Source: Peribacillus sp. ACCC06369 (GTDB taxonomy: Bacteria > Bacillota > Bacilli > Bacillales > DSM-1321). From it: a stretch of 64,000 nucleotides of DNA. The notes below the pieces were generated by a model. That model searched no databases and was not told the origin of the DNA. It worked only from the letters and a program-made list of their open reading frames with translations. The stretch lies in NCBI RefSeq assembly GCF_030348945.1, contig NZ_JAUCEN010000002.1, positions 4,154,001 to 4,218,000 on the forward strand, given 5' to 3'. The translations under genes and the position numbers were made by a program. This document shows, in pieces, positions 35,969-45,600 of this stretch. The first letter of the stretch is position 1, and each line of letters opens with the position of its first letter.

Positions 35969-36157
35969 TCAAACTCCCCCATTCATTCTAGTGAAGTGAT
36001 ACTTATTGTACAGATGTTCATTAACTACCTTCCCTTATAGTATAATTAGTTTCAGCAGGCTTATACAATCAGCAAATGATGACCTCGATGTTGAACAATG
36101 AACAGAAAGAGTTATATTGTTTATCAAAAGTACAATAACGAACAAAGGGTGAAGAAA

Positions 36158-36784
36158 ATGTCTAATAATAACACTGGGATTGATAGAAGGATCAGGAAAT
36201 CCAAAAAGGCTTTAAAAGAATCCCTCATATCATTAATGCAAAATAAGGATTTCAGGGAGATATCGATTACTGACATTGTAGAACTCGCCGATCTTAATCG
36301 GGGTACATTTTATAAACACTATCAGTACAAAGAGGAACTGCTTGAAGAGGTCATGGAGGATGTCATAGCTGATTTGATCATATCTTACCGGGAACCTTAT
36401 AAAGATGTGGATACTTTCACCATCAATGAACTGACGGCTTCCGTCATCAAAATATTTGAACATGTAGCTAACTATGCAAACATTTATACCCTCATTCTAA
36501 AGTCGAATGCATGGCCAAAATTACTAGAAAGGATTTGTAATGAATTAAAGAAACTCCCATTAGAGGACCTAGAAGATTATCGGCCGAACCCAAAGATCAA
36601 TACAGAACTTGCCTCCAGTTACCAAGCTTACGCGATTTTAGGCATGATAATCGAATGGGTCAACACTGGATTTAAATACAGCGCTGACTATATGGCTGAA
36701 CAGCTTCTGGAAATCATTAATAATAAGCCGGTAAACGCCGTTTATAAAATAAACCAAACATTGAAAGATTCCAGGCAAAAATAA
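36158..36784 (+). CDS. TetR-family regulator
   Basis: A 208-residue repressor-type protein. The HTH is at residues 12-58: KKALKESLISLMQNKDFREI, then ITDIVELADLNRGTFYKHYQ. The C-terminal ligand domain is like the TetR_C group found in YxaF-type proteins. AAAGGGTGAAG precedes the ATG at 36158; a longer frame from 36098 has no ribosome site. The divergent SDR gene is the likely target. Confidence 0.88.
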   Translation: MSNNNTGIDRRIRKSKKALKESLISLMQNKDFREISITDIVELADLNRGTFYKHYQYKEELLEEVMEDVIADLIISYREPYKDVDTFTINELTASVIKIFEHVANYANIYTLILKSNAWPKLLERICNELKKLPLEDLEDYRPNPKINTELASSYQAYAILGMIIEWVNTGFKYSADYMAEQLLEIINNKPVNAVYKINQTLKDSRQK

Positions 36785-36873
36785 GAGGGCTGCATTGGCA
36801 GCCCTCCCTCAAAATGCTATTTGGATGGAATTTAATCATTTATCTATTAAAAGGGCCTTATAAGTAGGTGGAT

Positions 36874-37569
36874 TCACGAAATAAGAAAACTTCTCACGGC
36901 AGCTAAGAAAGCTGGTAAATTATCATCATGCACAAAGTGCCCGGCGTCCTCTATCGTCACCAATTCACAATTCGGAATAAGCTCGGAAACTTCCTGTAAT
37001 TTGTTTTGGGGAATATGACTCGCCCCACCGCCTATAACAAGAGTTGGCATGGTAATCTCAGTAAGACGCGCCCACCATTCGGGATTGGGTTCATTCAGTT
37101 GCTGTAGAATCGAAGGCACCACCTGCCAATCAAACGGCAGAGGGCCAGAAGGTCTGGAAGGAAATTCGATTGGTTTATCCGAAAAAGGAGGAGGCGTGTC
37201 TTCGACTATCAACCTTTCTATCCTAGAAGGATAAGTTTGAGAGAAAAGATAGGAAACCGTTCCCCCCATGGAATGCCCCATTAACGAAAACCTTCCCAAA
37301 TTCATAGCATCCGCAAAATGAAGCAAATCATCGCACATCAATTCAAAACTGTATGTATCAGTTCTCGAACTCCCACCGTGACCCCGTTGATCTAAAGCTA
37401 ATACGCGATAATTTTCCCCTAATACGGCAGCCGCGTGATCCCATGATTCTGCACTTTTCCCCAGCGCGTGAAGGGCGACAAGCGGTGGTGCGGAACGTTC
37501 CCCACTCTCCCGATATTGAAAAGTGAGGCCATTCAACTCAATTTGATTAACCCGTACTTCCATCTCCAT
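36874..37569 (-). CDS. Alpha/beta-hydrolase
   Basis: A 231-residue protein. The oxyanion segment is VALHALGKSAESW, then DQRGHGGSS, the nucleophile elbow GHSMGGTVS (near residues 97-105), a possible acid in the TLVIGGGASHIP region and the His in EDAGHFVHDD. Esterase or lipase-like activity is likely and the substrate is unknown. AGGAG is close to the first ATG; a second ATG two codons later has better spacing, so the start is uncertain by two residues. Confidence 0.86.
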   Translation of the reverse strand: MEMEVRVNQIELNGLTFQYRESGERSAPPLVALHALGKSAESWDHAAAVLGENYRVLALDQRGHGGSSRTDTYSFELMCDDLLHFADAMNLGRFSLMGHSMGGTVSYLFSQTYPSRIERLIVEDTPPPFSDKPIEFPSRPSGPLPFDWQVVPSILQQLNEPNPEWWARLTEITMPTLVIGGGASHIPQNKLQEVSELIPNCELVTIEDAGHFVHDDNLPAFLAAVRSFLIS

Positions 37570-37667
37570 TCATCTCCTAGGATCGGATTTGTCATTTTGA
37601 ACCCGATCTATTTAATAAAAACCTCCTAAAATACTATGTTCACTATAATTAAATTATACTTTTTATG

Positions 37668-37784
37668 CCTTCACCCATTTATTCGACCTTCATCCGCTAA
37701 TTTCGGCCTTCATCCCTTTTATTCCAGCCCTCATCCGATTAATTCGACCTTCGCACGGTCAATCCTGCCTCTATCCTATTATTC
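37668..37784. repeat. Degenerate tandem array, ~20-bp unit, six copies
   Basis: Units begin CCTTCATCC and end ATTCGA or similar (for example CCTTCATCCGCTAATTTCGG), 17-21 bp long with drift at the right end. The last unit overlaps the LysR stop codon. Confidence 0.6.
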
Positions 37785-38681
37785 ACCCATCAGCCTAGCA
37801 GAGTTGACAGCAGCGAAGTAATCCATGACAAATAAACGAAATTGCTTGGCTACTGGTGTGAAGTAGCGTTTTTCTGACCAGCCGAGCCCAATGGTTCTTT
37901 GACAGGCAGGCTCGGTTATCCGGATTTTATGGGATAATGATCCGGTTTGGTGGAGCCATGTCAATTCGGATACGAAGGCGACGCCCAATCCTTTCCTGAC
38001 AAGGTCCGAGATGACAGCAGGTTCATCTCCTTCGAATGCGATGTGCTGGACAAATCCAGCTTCGAGGCAAAATTGGTCGGTTAGGTTACGGAACCCGAAG
38101 CCTGTGTTCATACTTATGAATGGTTCATCTTTCACTTCATGAAGTTGAATGCTTTCCCTGCCTGCCAGCCGGTGATTTGGAGGCACGATCAGATATATTT
38201 CTTCGGTAATCAGCGGTTCCCACTTTAATTCGGGGCCTTCAATTGGAACGGATGATATGCAATAATCGATTTCCCCTTCAATTAGTAGCTGTTTCATGGA
38301 TGATATGGATTTTAGGAATTGTTGAAAACGGACATCCGGGTTTTGAGATAAAAATGTACCCAATAAATCAGGCAGGACCCTGGGAATGGTAACGGCCAAT
38401 GTGATGTTCTTTTGGTCTTGATCTGTTAATTCCTCTATTTCGCGCCTTCCTTCGTTCAGTTCCGCGAAAGCCCGTTCGACCCGGTTCAAGAATATTCTTC
38501 CGGCTGCATTGAGCCTGATTTTCCTGTGTTCCCTATCGAAGAGTGCGACTCCCAAATCCTCTTCTAGGCGGGATATGGTTTTACTGAGGGATGGCTGTGC
38601 AATCTGAAGCTGTTCCGCAGCCTTCGTCATATGTTCCAGTCGTGCTACGGTTTGAAAGTACTTCAGCTGTAAAATTTCCAT
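37779..38681 (-). CDS. LysR-family regulator
   Basis: 300 residues. The N-terminal winged HTH is at residues 1-60 (LKYFQTVARLEHMTKAAEQL, then QIAQPSLSKTISRLEEDLGV). A linker helix and a periplasmic-binding-like effector domain follow. LysR proteins usually control a divergent neighbour; here that is the YhgE/Pip gene 122 bp away. The inducer is unknown. Confidence 0.92.
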   Translation of the reverse strand: MEILQLKYFQTVARLEHMTKAAEQLQIAQPSLSKTISRLEEDLGVALFDREHRKIRLNAAGRIFLNRVERAFAELNEGRREIEELTDQDQKNITLAVTIPRVLPDLLGTFLSQNPDVRFQQFLKSISSMKQLLIEGEIDYCISSVPIEGPELKWEPLITEEIYLIVPPNHRLAGRESIQLHEVKDEPFISMNTGFGFRNLTDQFCLEAGFVQHIAFEGDEPAVISDLVRKGLGVAFVSELTWLHQTGSLSHKIRITEPACQRTIGLGWSEKRYFTPVAKQFRLFVMDYFAAVNSARLMGE

Positions 38682-38803
38682 TTTCCCACTCTTTTCACAT
38701 AGATTTAAATCTATTATTACATAATCATTTATGTATTATACAGTATCTTAAAAAGCCTTTATGATGAAATAATCTCATTTAGTTAGAAAGGGCAGGCTCT
38801 ATA

Positions 38804-40807
38804 ATGAAAGGTTTACAACTTGTACTTCATGATATAACAGCAATGTGGAAACATAAACACGGGAGAATCGCATTGATTTTCCTTTTAGTCGTTCCTTTAA
38901 TTTACTCAGGTTTCTTCTTGGCAGGATATTGGAACCCTTATGGAAAGTTGGATCAGCTCCCGGTAGCGGTGGTCAATCTCGATAATGGTTCGGAAATGGA
39001 CGATAAGCCAATCGAGGCTGGAGATGATTTCGTTAAACAATTGAAGAAGCAGAAAGAATTGGACTTTCACTTTGTTTCGGCAGAGGAGGCTAACACAGGC
39101 CTTGAAGAAGGTACCTATTATATGGTTGTCACGATTCCGGATGATTTTTCGAAAAATGTCACGACACTAATGGATGAAAAACCGGAAACGGCCAAACTTT
39201 TATATACGGTCAATCCAGGTAAGAACTTCGTTGCCTCACAAATCAGCACAACTGCTGTTGAAAAGATGACTGCAAAAATCAACGCAAGCATTACAAAGGT
39301 ATATTCGGAAGGCATCCTTTCGAAATTCCAGGACGTTTCTAAAGGCTTGGCGGATGCCGGGGATGGAGCGGAAGAGCTTCATCTTGGAACGGCAGATGCG
39401 AAAAGCGGCAGTGAGAAATTGACTGATGGCATTCAGGATTTGAATGATGGTGCCCAGAAGCTGCAATCAGGCAGTACCAAGCTCTTGAATGGACAAGAAG
39501 CCTTGGCTGATGGTGCGGAAGGATTAACATCAGGTTCCCAGAACTTGTATTCCGGCATGAAGCAGCTAACGGATGGACATCACTCATTGGAAAATGGAAT
39601 GAATGAAGTAAGTCAGGGTGTTGAGAACTGGTCAGCCGGAAATGCAAAATTGATGCAAGGGCAAGAACAGGCTGCCGATACAGCGAATACTCTTAAGAAA
39701 CAATTGGATGCCTATATCAAAAGTCATCCCGATGCAATGAAGGATCAAGACTTCAAGCAAATCCTTGCCCTATCAGAAGGCTTATCAAAAGCAGCCATCA
39801 CTTTAAATGCCGGACAAAAGCAATTGGGCGAAGGTGCAGCTAAAGTGGCAGATGGCCAAGGCACCATTCAATCGGGAATGAAAACCTTTGGTGATAAAAT
39901 GGCACAAGCTACCTCGGGTGCTAAGCAATTGAACGAGGGGTCTGAAGAATTCGCGAATGGATTCTCTAAATGGACTAATGGTTTTTCCACTTTAAATACC
40001 GGAATCGATTCACTAGCTGACGGCAGCAGCCGACTAGCCAGCGGATCGACGGAACTTCAAGACGGACTGGCTTCATTGGAAACGGGTTCAAACAAGTTAT
40101 CTTTCAAGCTAAATGAAGCTGCGGATAAAACGGCCAGTCTTCAGTACGACGATTCGACCACCTCGATGTTCTCTGAACCCGTGCAATTGGTCCAATCCAA
40201 TCTGTCGGAAGTTCCTAACTACGGAACCGGGATTGCGCCTTATTTTCTGTCATTGGCCTTTTATGTAGGCGGCATCATGGCTTCCAATATCTTGCCGCTT
40301 GGCCGCAGGCAGAATCTTAAGGTTACCGGAACCGTCCATTTCACGAATAAACTGGGGCTGGTATATGTAATCGGCTTGATTCAGGCACTTCTAGTGGATG
40401 CAGTCGTCCTGCTTGGATTCCATTTACATGTGGCCAGTATCCCTGTATTCATTCTATCAAGCATCATCGTTTCATTTACCTTCATGACGTTCATTCTTAT
40501 GTTGGTTACCGTATTCGGAGTGATCGGCAAATTCGCGGCCGTGACCCTTCTCGTATTCCAATTGGCTACCTGCGGCGGAACATTCCCAGGCGAACTGGGC
40601 ATGTCGATATTGACGAAAATCGGTCAATTTTTGCCAATGGCCCACTCACTAAAGGAGCTTCAAGAGGTCATCTCATTAGGCGGCTGGGAAAACTTGCGAA
40701 CGCAGATTTGGATCTTACTTGCCTATCTCGTTTCTGCAGCGATCATTGGCTGGATAGCGAGTCATATCCAGCATGCAAAGACGACTTCAGATGAAGTGAC
40801 ATCCTGA
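38804..40807 (+). CDS. YhgE/Pip-domain membrane protein
   Basis: 667 residues. TM1 is at about residues 25-45, followed by the conserved GYWNPYGKLDQLPVAVVNLD. The long outer domain is built from 11-residue-like repeats (LxDGxxxLxSGxxxL), about residues 190-440. Five hydrophobic segments occupy the last 200 residues, an ABC-2-like membrane part. Relatives include the phage infection protein Pip and EsaA-like secretion factors. Transport or surface display is likely but unproven. AAAGGGCAGG precedes the ATG. Confidence 0.87.
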   Translation: MKGLQLVLHDITAMWKHKHGRIALIFLLVVPLIYSGFFLAGYWNPYGKLDQLPVAVVNLDNGSEMDDKPIEAGDDFVKQLKKQKELDFHFVSAEEANTGLEEGTYYMVVTIPDDFSKNVTTLMDEKPETAKLLYTVNPGKNFVASQISTTAVEKMTAKINASITKVYSEGILSKFQDVSKGLADAGDGAEELHLGTADAKSGSEKLTDGIQDLNDGAQKLQSGSTKLLNGQEALADGAEGLTSGSQNLYSGMKQLTDGHHSLENGMNEVSQGVENWSAGNAKLMQGQEQAADTANTLKKQLDAYIKSHPDAMKDQDFKQILALSEGLSKAAITLNAGQKQLGEGAAKVADGQGTIQSGMKTFGDKMAQATSGAKQLNEGSEEFANGFSKWTNGFSTLNTGIDSLADGSSRLASGSTELQDGLASLETGSNKLSFKLNEAADKTASLQYDDSTTSMFSEPVQLVQSNLSEVPNYGTGIAPYFLSLAFYVGGIMASNILPLGRRQNLKVTGTVHFTNKLGLVYVIGLIQALLVDAVVLLGFHLHVASIPVFILSSIIVSFTFMTFILMLVTVFGVIGKFAAVTLLVFQLATCGGTFPGELGMSILTKIGQFLPMAHSLKELQEVISLGGWENLRTQIWILLAYLVSAAIIGWIASHIQHAKTTSDEVTS

Positions 40808-40814
40808 TGTAAAA

Positions 40815-40845
40815 GAGCGCAGTGCCAATGGCACTGCGCTTTTTT
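40815..40845 (+). terminator. Terminator of the YhgE/Pip gene
   Basis: An 11-bp perfect stem AGCGCAGTGCC with GGCACTGCGCT, AAT loop, then TTTTT. Confidence 0.92.
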
Positions 40846-40976
40846 GCATACATAAAGTCAGAAGTGAACTCACGGAAAAAACATACTAACGGATGAGGCT
40901 TATGGATTGTTCGAATTATTTCCATCCGGGGTTTTAAATTTGGTGATAAACCAAACTAAATCGGCTGAAGTTTAAA

Positions 40977-41023
40977 CAAAGCCCCTATGCTGCCTGAGTA
41001 TTCAGGTGACATAGGGGCTTTTT
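40977..41023 (-). terminator. Terminator of the DHA2 exporter gene
   Basis: GCCCCTATG pairs with CATAGGGGC over an inner CCTGA/TCAGG stem. T runs on both sides suggest it works in both directions. Confidence 0.85.
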
Positions 41024-41034
41024 GATTGTTTCCT

Positions 41035-42540
41035 TTAAGCGGTTTGATCTTCTTTCACAGCTGGTTTTTCTTCAGCCGGCCATGCACGCTTAATGAATAA
41101 TGTCAGAATCAGTGCCACAGCAGCAATGAAGGTAGATACAAAGAAGGAGAAGTTAATTCCATCGAGCATCGCCTGCATCCCGATTTGGGCCTGCATTTGT
41201 TCCATCATCTCGGCAGTGGGCTGGCTTGTTAATTTGCTCATCGCTTTGGTCATTAAATCCTCACCGGAAGAAGCGGCATGGTTTGACATGACCGTAACAA
41301 GCAATGCTGTACCGATTGCGCCTGAAATCTGGTTCAGCGTGTTATTCATGGCTGTACCATGCGGGTTCATACGGGCTGGCAGCGAGTTCAATCCATTTGT
41401 CATGATCGGCATCATGGCCATGGACAAACCGAATAAACGGACGGAATACAGAATCACAATATGTGTATAAGAAGTATCCATTGATAATTTACTGAAGAAA
41501 TACGTCGTCACCACAGTAATAAACAAACCGGTTGAAGCAAGTATGCGCGCACCGAATTTATCGAAGAGCTTACCGGTAATCGGTGACATGAGGGCCATCA
41601 ATAGTGCACCGGGCAGCATCAATAATCCTGAATCGAATGGTGAAATGCCACGGACCGTTTGTGTATACATCGGCATTAAGATCATCGCCGAGAACATGGC
41701 CATATTCAACACGATTGAAATCGTTGCGGATAAAGCGAACATCGGATGTTTGAAAATCTTGAATTCAAGCATCGGCGTTTCCATTTTAAGCTGGCGTGTA
41801 ATGAAAAGGATCAGGGAAATGGCACCGACAATCAATGTTCCATATACCCAAGGGCTATCCCACCCCTTGCTGCCTGCGGAACTGAATCCATAAAGCAAGC
41901 CGCCAAAGCCTAAGCTTGAAAGAACGACCGATAATTTATCAATTTTAATATCGACTTTTTCCTTTTTGTCTTTAAGTTTAAAGAAGCCGAGAATAAGCAC
42001 TAGTAAAGCTAGCGGAGTAATGAAATGGAATAGCATTCTCCAATCATAATGTTCGATGATCCAGCCTGAAAGCGTCGGCCCGATTGCAGGGGCAAACATC
42101 ATGACTAAACCGAATAATCCCATTGCCGAGCCCCGTTTTTCAACAGGGAATGCAGTTAAAAGCACGTTCATTAATAACGGCATCATAATTGCAGAACCTG
42201 CAGCCTGAACCATACGTGCGCTCAATAATAACGGGAATGCATGCGCAACACCTGCAACGATCGTCCCGATTGAGAATAGGAGCATGGCTGTCAGGAACAG
42301 ATTACGCACCGAATATTTTCTTATTAAGAAAGCTGTTGTCGGAATCAAGATTCCGTTCACTAGCATGTAGCCCGTCGTCAACCATTGTACTGTGGAAGTC
42401 TCAATCCCCAGGTCTATTTTGATTGATGGCAGTGCAATATTCAAAAGGGTTGAATTCAGTATCGATATAAACGCCCCGACCATCAGTATGATCAAAATGC
42501 CATACGAACCCTTTTTTTCAGTTGTTTGTGCAGTACTCAC
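41035..42540 (-). CDS. DHA2-family drug exporter (EmrB/QacA type)
   Basis: A 501-residue MFS protein with 14 hydrophobic segments. The TM1 segment IGAFISILNSTLLNIALPSI (allowing small differences) and motif C, GPTLSGWIIEHYDWRMLFHF, are typical of DHA2 antiporters. The start is GTG after GGAGGAATAG; the spacing is long. A TetR-family gene is divergent, the classic repressor/efflux arrangement. The substrate is unknown. Confidence 0.9.
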   Translation of the reverse strand: MSTAQTTEKKGSYGILIILMVGAFISILNSTLLNIALPSIKIDLGIETSTVQWLTTGYMLVNGILIPTTAFLIRKYSVRNLFLTAMLLFSIGTIVAGVAHAFPLLLSARMVQAAGSAIMMPLLMNVLLTAFPVEKRGSAMGLFGLVMMFAPAIGPTLSGWIIEHYDWRMLFHFITPLALLVLILGFFKLKDKKEKVDIKIDKLSVVLSSLGFGGLLYGFSSAGSKGWDSPWVYGTLIVGAISLILFITRQLKMETPMLEFKIFKHPMFALSATISIVLNMAMFSAMILMPMYTQTVRGISPFDSGLLMLPGALLMALMSPITGKLFDKFGARILASTGLFITVVTTYFFSKLSMDTSYTHIVILYSVRLFGLSMAMMPIMTNGLNSLPARMNPHGTAMNNTLNQISGAIGTALLVTVMSNHAASSGEDLMTKAMSKLTSQPTAEMMEQMQAQIGMQAMLDGINFSFFVSTFIAAVALILTLFIKRAWPAEEKPAVKEDQTA

Positions 42541-42737
42541 TTTTTATCTATTCCTCCATTCAAACTATTGGTTCATTTAATTGTACGATAGGTATAACCC
42601 AATCTCATAAAATCAATAATATACCCCTAGTTCATTTTTTGCAATAAATATTTACTGGTTAAAATAAGGGTTTGTGCTGTGATGGAAAATAGAGTACGAT
42701 TACATTTATACAAGCAGTATAATGAAAATTAGGTGAT

Positions 42738-43637
42738 ATGATGAATAATCGAAGGCAGAATGTCATCGATACGGCTCATAAGCTGTTTATTGATAAAGGT
42801 TACCAAGCCACCTCCATTCAGGACATTCTAGACGGCAGCGGTATTTCAAAAGGTACATTTTATAATTATTTCCCTTCGAAGGGTGAATTATTTATAGCCA
42901 TTTTCCGCTCCGTCTATACAAGGATTCGCCACGAACGGGAGAAACTGTTGATTGATCAAGATTCAGCCAATATCGAAATTTTCATCCAGCAACTCGAACT
43001 GCAGATGATGGTGAACAAGCAAAGCAAATTGCTTATCCTGATCGAAGAAGTCCGTGTCTCCAACGATGAAGAATTAAAACAATTCATCAATCAGACGCTA
43101 TTGTTGAGCATACGTTGGATGTATAACCGGTTTCTCGATATATTCGGGGAAAGCAAAAAACCCTTTCTTTTAGATAGCGTCATTATCTTTCATTCGATGA
43201 TGACCCACATGAATCATTTTAGCTATCGTGCTAATGCGGCTGGTACACCGGACATACAAATTATCCGCTATTGCATGAACCGAATTGTCCATTTAGTCAA
43301 TGAAGTGGCTGAAAGCGGAGAACAGATTCTTGATCCGGAACTAATGGACACGTGGTTTCCCAACTTTAAAAACCATCTTGATCCTTGCCATAATGATTTG
43401 CTGGACGCCACCACGGAATTGAAAAAAGCGATAAACAAAGCTTTTCCTTGCGGTGAAGATCGAACAAAAGCGATGGAATTGGTCGATTTTATTCAAGATG
43501 AGCTGATGCAGTCAGACAAACCACGAAAATTTTTGATAGAAAGTTTGCTGAACTCTTTAAAGACTCAATATGCAGCGCAGGTCCAAGGATACATTGAGAC
43601 TTTTGAGGAAAGCATCAACTCTTGCTTGAGCCAATGA
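42738..43637 (+). CDS. TetR-family regulator of the DHA2 exporter
   Basis: A 299-residue protein, long for TetR. The HTH at residues 5-50 reads RQNVIDTAHKLFIDKGYQAT, then SIQDILDGSGISKGTFYNYF. The C-terminal region is extended and mostly helical. A TATAAT at 42718-42723 is only about 15 bp before the start, and AGGTGAT nearly touches the ATG, so the true start may be the second Met. GTACGAT occurs on both sides of the intergenic region (near 42583 and 42694) and may be part of an operator. Confidence 0.87.
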   Translation: MMNNRRQNVIDTAHKLFIDKGYQATSIQDILDGSGISKGTFYNYFPSKGELFIAIFRSVYTRIRHEREKLLIDQDSANIEIFIQQLELQMMVNKQSKLLILIEEVRVSNDEELKQFINQTLLLSIRWMYNRFLDIFGESKKPFLLDSVIIFHSMMTHMNHFSYRANAAGTPDIQIIRYCMNRIVHLVNEVAESGEQILDPELMDTWFPNFKNHLDPCHNDLLDATTELKKAINKAFPCGEDRTKAMELVDFIQDELMQSDKPRKFLIESLLNSLKTQYAAQVQGYIETFEESINSCLSQ

Positions 43638-43687
43638 AGGAACGAGAGCGGATTCTTCTCTAATGAGGATGGAATGGTTTACTCATG

Positions 43688-43717
43688 CACCTACTGAAAA
43701 CGGTAGGTGTTTTTTTT
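43688..43717 (+). terminator. Terminator of the TetR gene
   Basis: CACCTAC pairs with GTAGGTG, then eight T. Confidence 0.9.
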
Positions 43718-43875
43718 ATGAGCATTAGTAGCTTGTTAACGCATGTTTCTCAGACCTCCTCCCTTTCAGGTTTGGTTTTAAATTGCTTGGGAAGTCATTT
43801 TAAAAAAGAAGTTGGTTTTATAAGAGGGGCCTAAGGAAACACTATCTTTAATATATTAAAGGGAGGTCTAGCTAT

Positions 43876-45549
43876 TTGAGTGTGAATGAAAATACTTTGT
43901 CCATACTGGCTCTAGGCGGAGTGAATGAAATCGGTAAAAACATGTATGTGGTTCAATATTCAAACGATTTGGTCATTATTGACTGTGGTGCAAAGTTTCC
44001 TGATGAAAGTTTATTAGGAGTCGATTTGATCATTCCTGATATTACCTTTCTTCAGGAAAATAAGGAGAAGATCCGGGCTTTAATTGTGACTCATGGGCAT
44101 GAAGATCATATTGGCGGTATCCCCTATTTCTTGAAAAAATTGAATGTACCGATTTATGCCACACGTTTAACACTTGGTTTGATTGAATTGAAATTAAAAG
44201 AACATAACCTTTTGGGTGATACTGAATTGATCCAGATCGACTCGGATTCAAAGTTGGAGTTCGGGGGGTTGCGTCTGGACTTTTTCAAAACGAATCATAG
44301 TATACCCGATTGCCTTGGAGTCACCATGCATACTCCGGAAGGCACGGTCGTTCATACAGGGGACTTTAAATTTGACTTGACTCCCATGAATGATCAGTAT
44401 CCTGATATTCATAAAATGGCGAAAATCGGGAGTGAAGGTGTACTGGTTTTATTATCTGAAAGCACGAACGCAGAACGTCCCGGCTCAAGTCCCTCGGAGC
44501 ATCTGGTTGGCAGCCATATTGAAGAAGCCTTTATGCAGGCTAAACAGAAAGTTTTTCTTTCAACCTTCGCTTCAAACGTCAATCGCGTTCAACAAGTGGT
44601 GAACGCTGCTCAGAAGACAAACCGAAAATTGGCCTTACTGGGACGGAGCATGGTGAACGTCGTATCCGTTGCCATCGAGCGCGGCTACCTCGACGTTCCT
44701 GAGGGGATGCTGATCCAAGCACATGAGGTCGATAATTATGCTCCTGAAAGAGTCGCGGTTTTATGTACGGGAAGTCAAGGAGAGCCGTTTGCTGCTCTGT
44801 CTCGCCTTTCCAGTTCGAATTATCGGGATATGAGTATATTAGCTGGTGATACCGTGATTCTTGCCTCCACTCCAATACCGGGAAATGAACGCGATGTTTC
44901 ACGCATCATCGACAACCTGTTTCAACTGGGGGCCAAAGTCATTTACGGATCTGGGACTGTAACAGGCATGCATGTTTCCGGACATGCCTATCAGGAAGAG
45001 TTAAAGCTCATGCTTACCCTGATGAAACCTAAGTATTTCATACCCATTCACGGGGAGTATCGGATGCTGCACCAACATCGACTACTAGCTGAGTCTGTCG
45101 GGGTGGAGAAGGACAATACTTTCATCATCAATAATGGCGATGTCGTTGATATTGAAAACTCGGTCGCCCGTCAAACGAGAAAGGTCGCTGCCGGCAATAC
45201 CTTTGTTGACGGTGTGGGCGTTGGTGATGTTGGAGAAATCGTTCTGCGGGACCGTAAGCAGCTTTCCGAAGATGGGATGCTCGTAATCGTCATAACACTA
45301 AGCAAGACGGAAAGAAAAATAGTATCAGGACCCGATACCATTTCCCGTGGATTTGTATATGTTCAAAATTCCGAAGAGCTCCTGAGACATGTAAATCGTC
45401 TTGTTACGAAAACGGTCAACGATTTACAAAGTGATAAAATATACCGATGGAATATCATTAAACAAACCATAAAGAAGGAACTGGGGCAATATCTCTTTAC
45501 CCAAACTAAGAAAAAACCAATGATCCTTCCGATAATCATTGAGATTTAG
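43876..45549 (+). CDS. Ribonuclease J-family protein
   Basis: 557 residues, full length for RNase J. The metallo-beta-lactamase core has HGHEDHIGG (residues 74-82), SIPDCLGV and HTGDFKFD. The beta-CASP part has LSTFASNVNRVQQVVNAA and CTGSQGEPFAALSRL, and the late motifs HVSGHAYQEELKLM and KPKYFIPIHGEYRM are present. The C-terminal domain ends KKKPMILPIIIEI. All metal ligands are intact. It starts at TTG, 9 bases after GGGAGG, as a single gene. J1 and J2 are normally encoded elsewhere, so this may be a third paralogue. Confidence 0.93.
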   Translation: MSVNENTLSILALGGVNEIGKNMYVVQYSNDLVIIDCGAKFPDESLLGVDLIIPDITFLQENKEKIRALIVTHGHEDHIGGIPYFLKKLNVPIYATRLTLGLIELKLKEHNLLGDTELIQIDSDSKLEFGGLRLDFFKTNHSIPDCLGVTMHTPEGTVVHTGDFKFDLTPMNDQYPDIHKMAKIGSEGVLVLLSESTNAERPGSSPSEHLVGSHIEEAFMQAKQKVFLSTFASNVNRVQQVVNAAQKTNRKLALLGRSMVNVVSVAIERGYLDVPEGMLIQAHEVDNYAPERVAVLCTGSQGEPFAALSRLSSSNYRDMSILAGDTVILASTPIPGNERDVSRIIDNLFQLGAKVIYGSGTVTGMHVSGHAYQEELKLMLTLMKPKYFIPIHGEYRMLHQHRLLAESVGVEKDNTFIINNGDVVDIENSVARQTRKVAAGNTFVDGVGVGDVGEIVLRDRKQLSEDGMLVIVITLSKTERKIVSGPDTISRGFVYVQNSEELLRHVNRLVTKTVNDLQSDKIYRWNIIKQTIKKELGQYLFTQTKKKPMILPIIIEI

Positions 45550-45561
45550 CGCCAACACATA

Positions 45562-45600
45562 AAAAGGAACTCGACTTCATATAGTCGAGTTCCTTTTTTT
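45562..45600. terminator. Two-way terminator between the RNase J and permease genes
   Basis: A 13-bp stem AAGGAACTCGACT with AGTCGAGTTCCTT. Seven T follow on plus; the A run gives T on minus. Confidence 0.88.
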
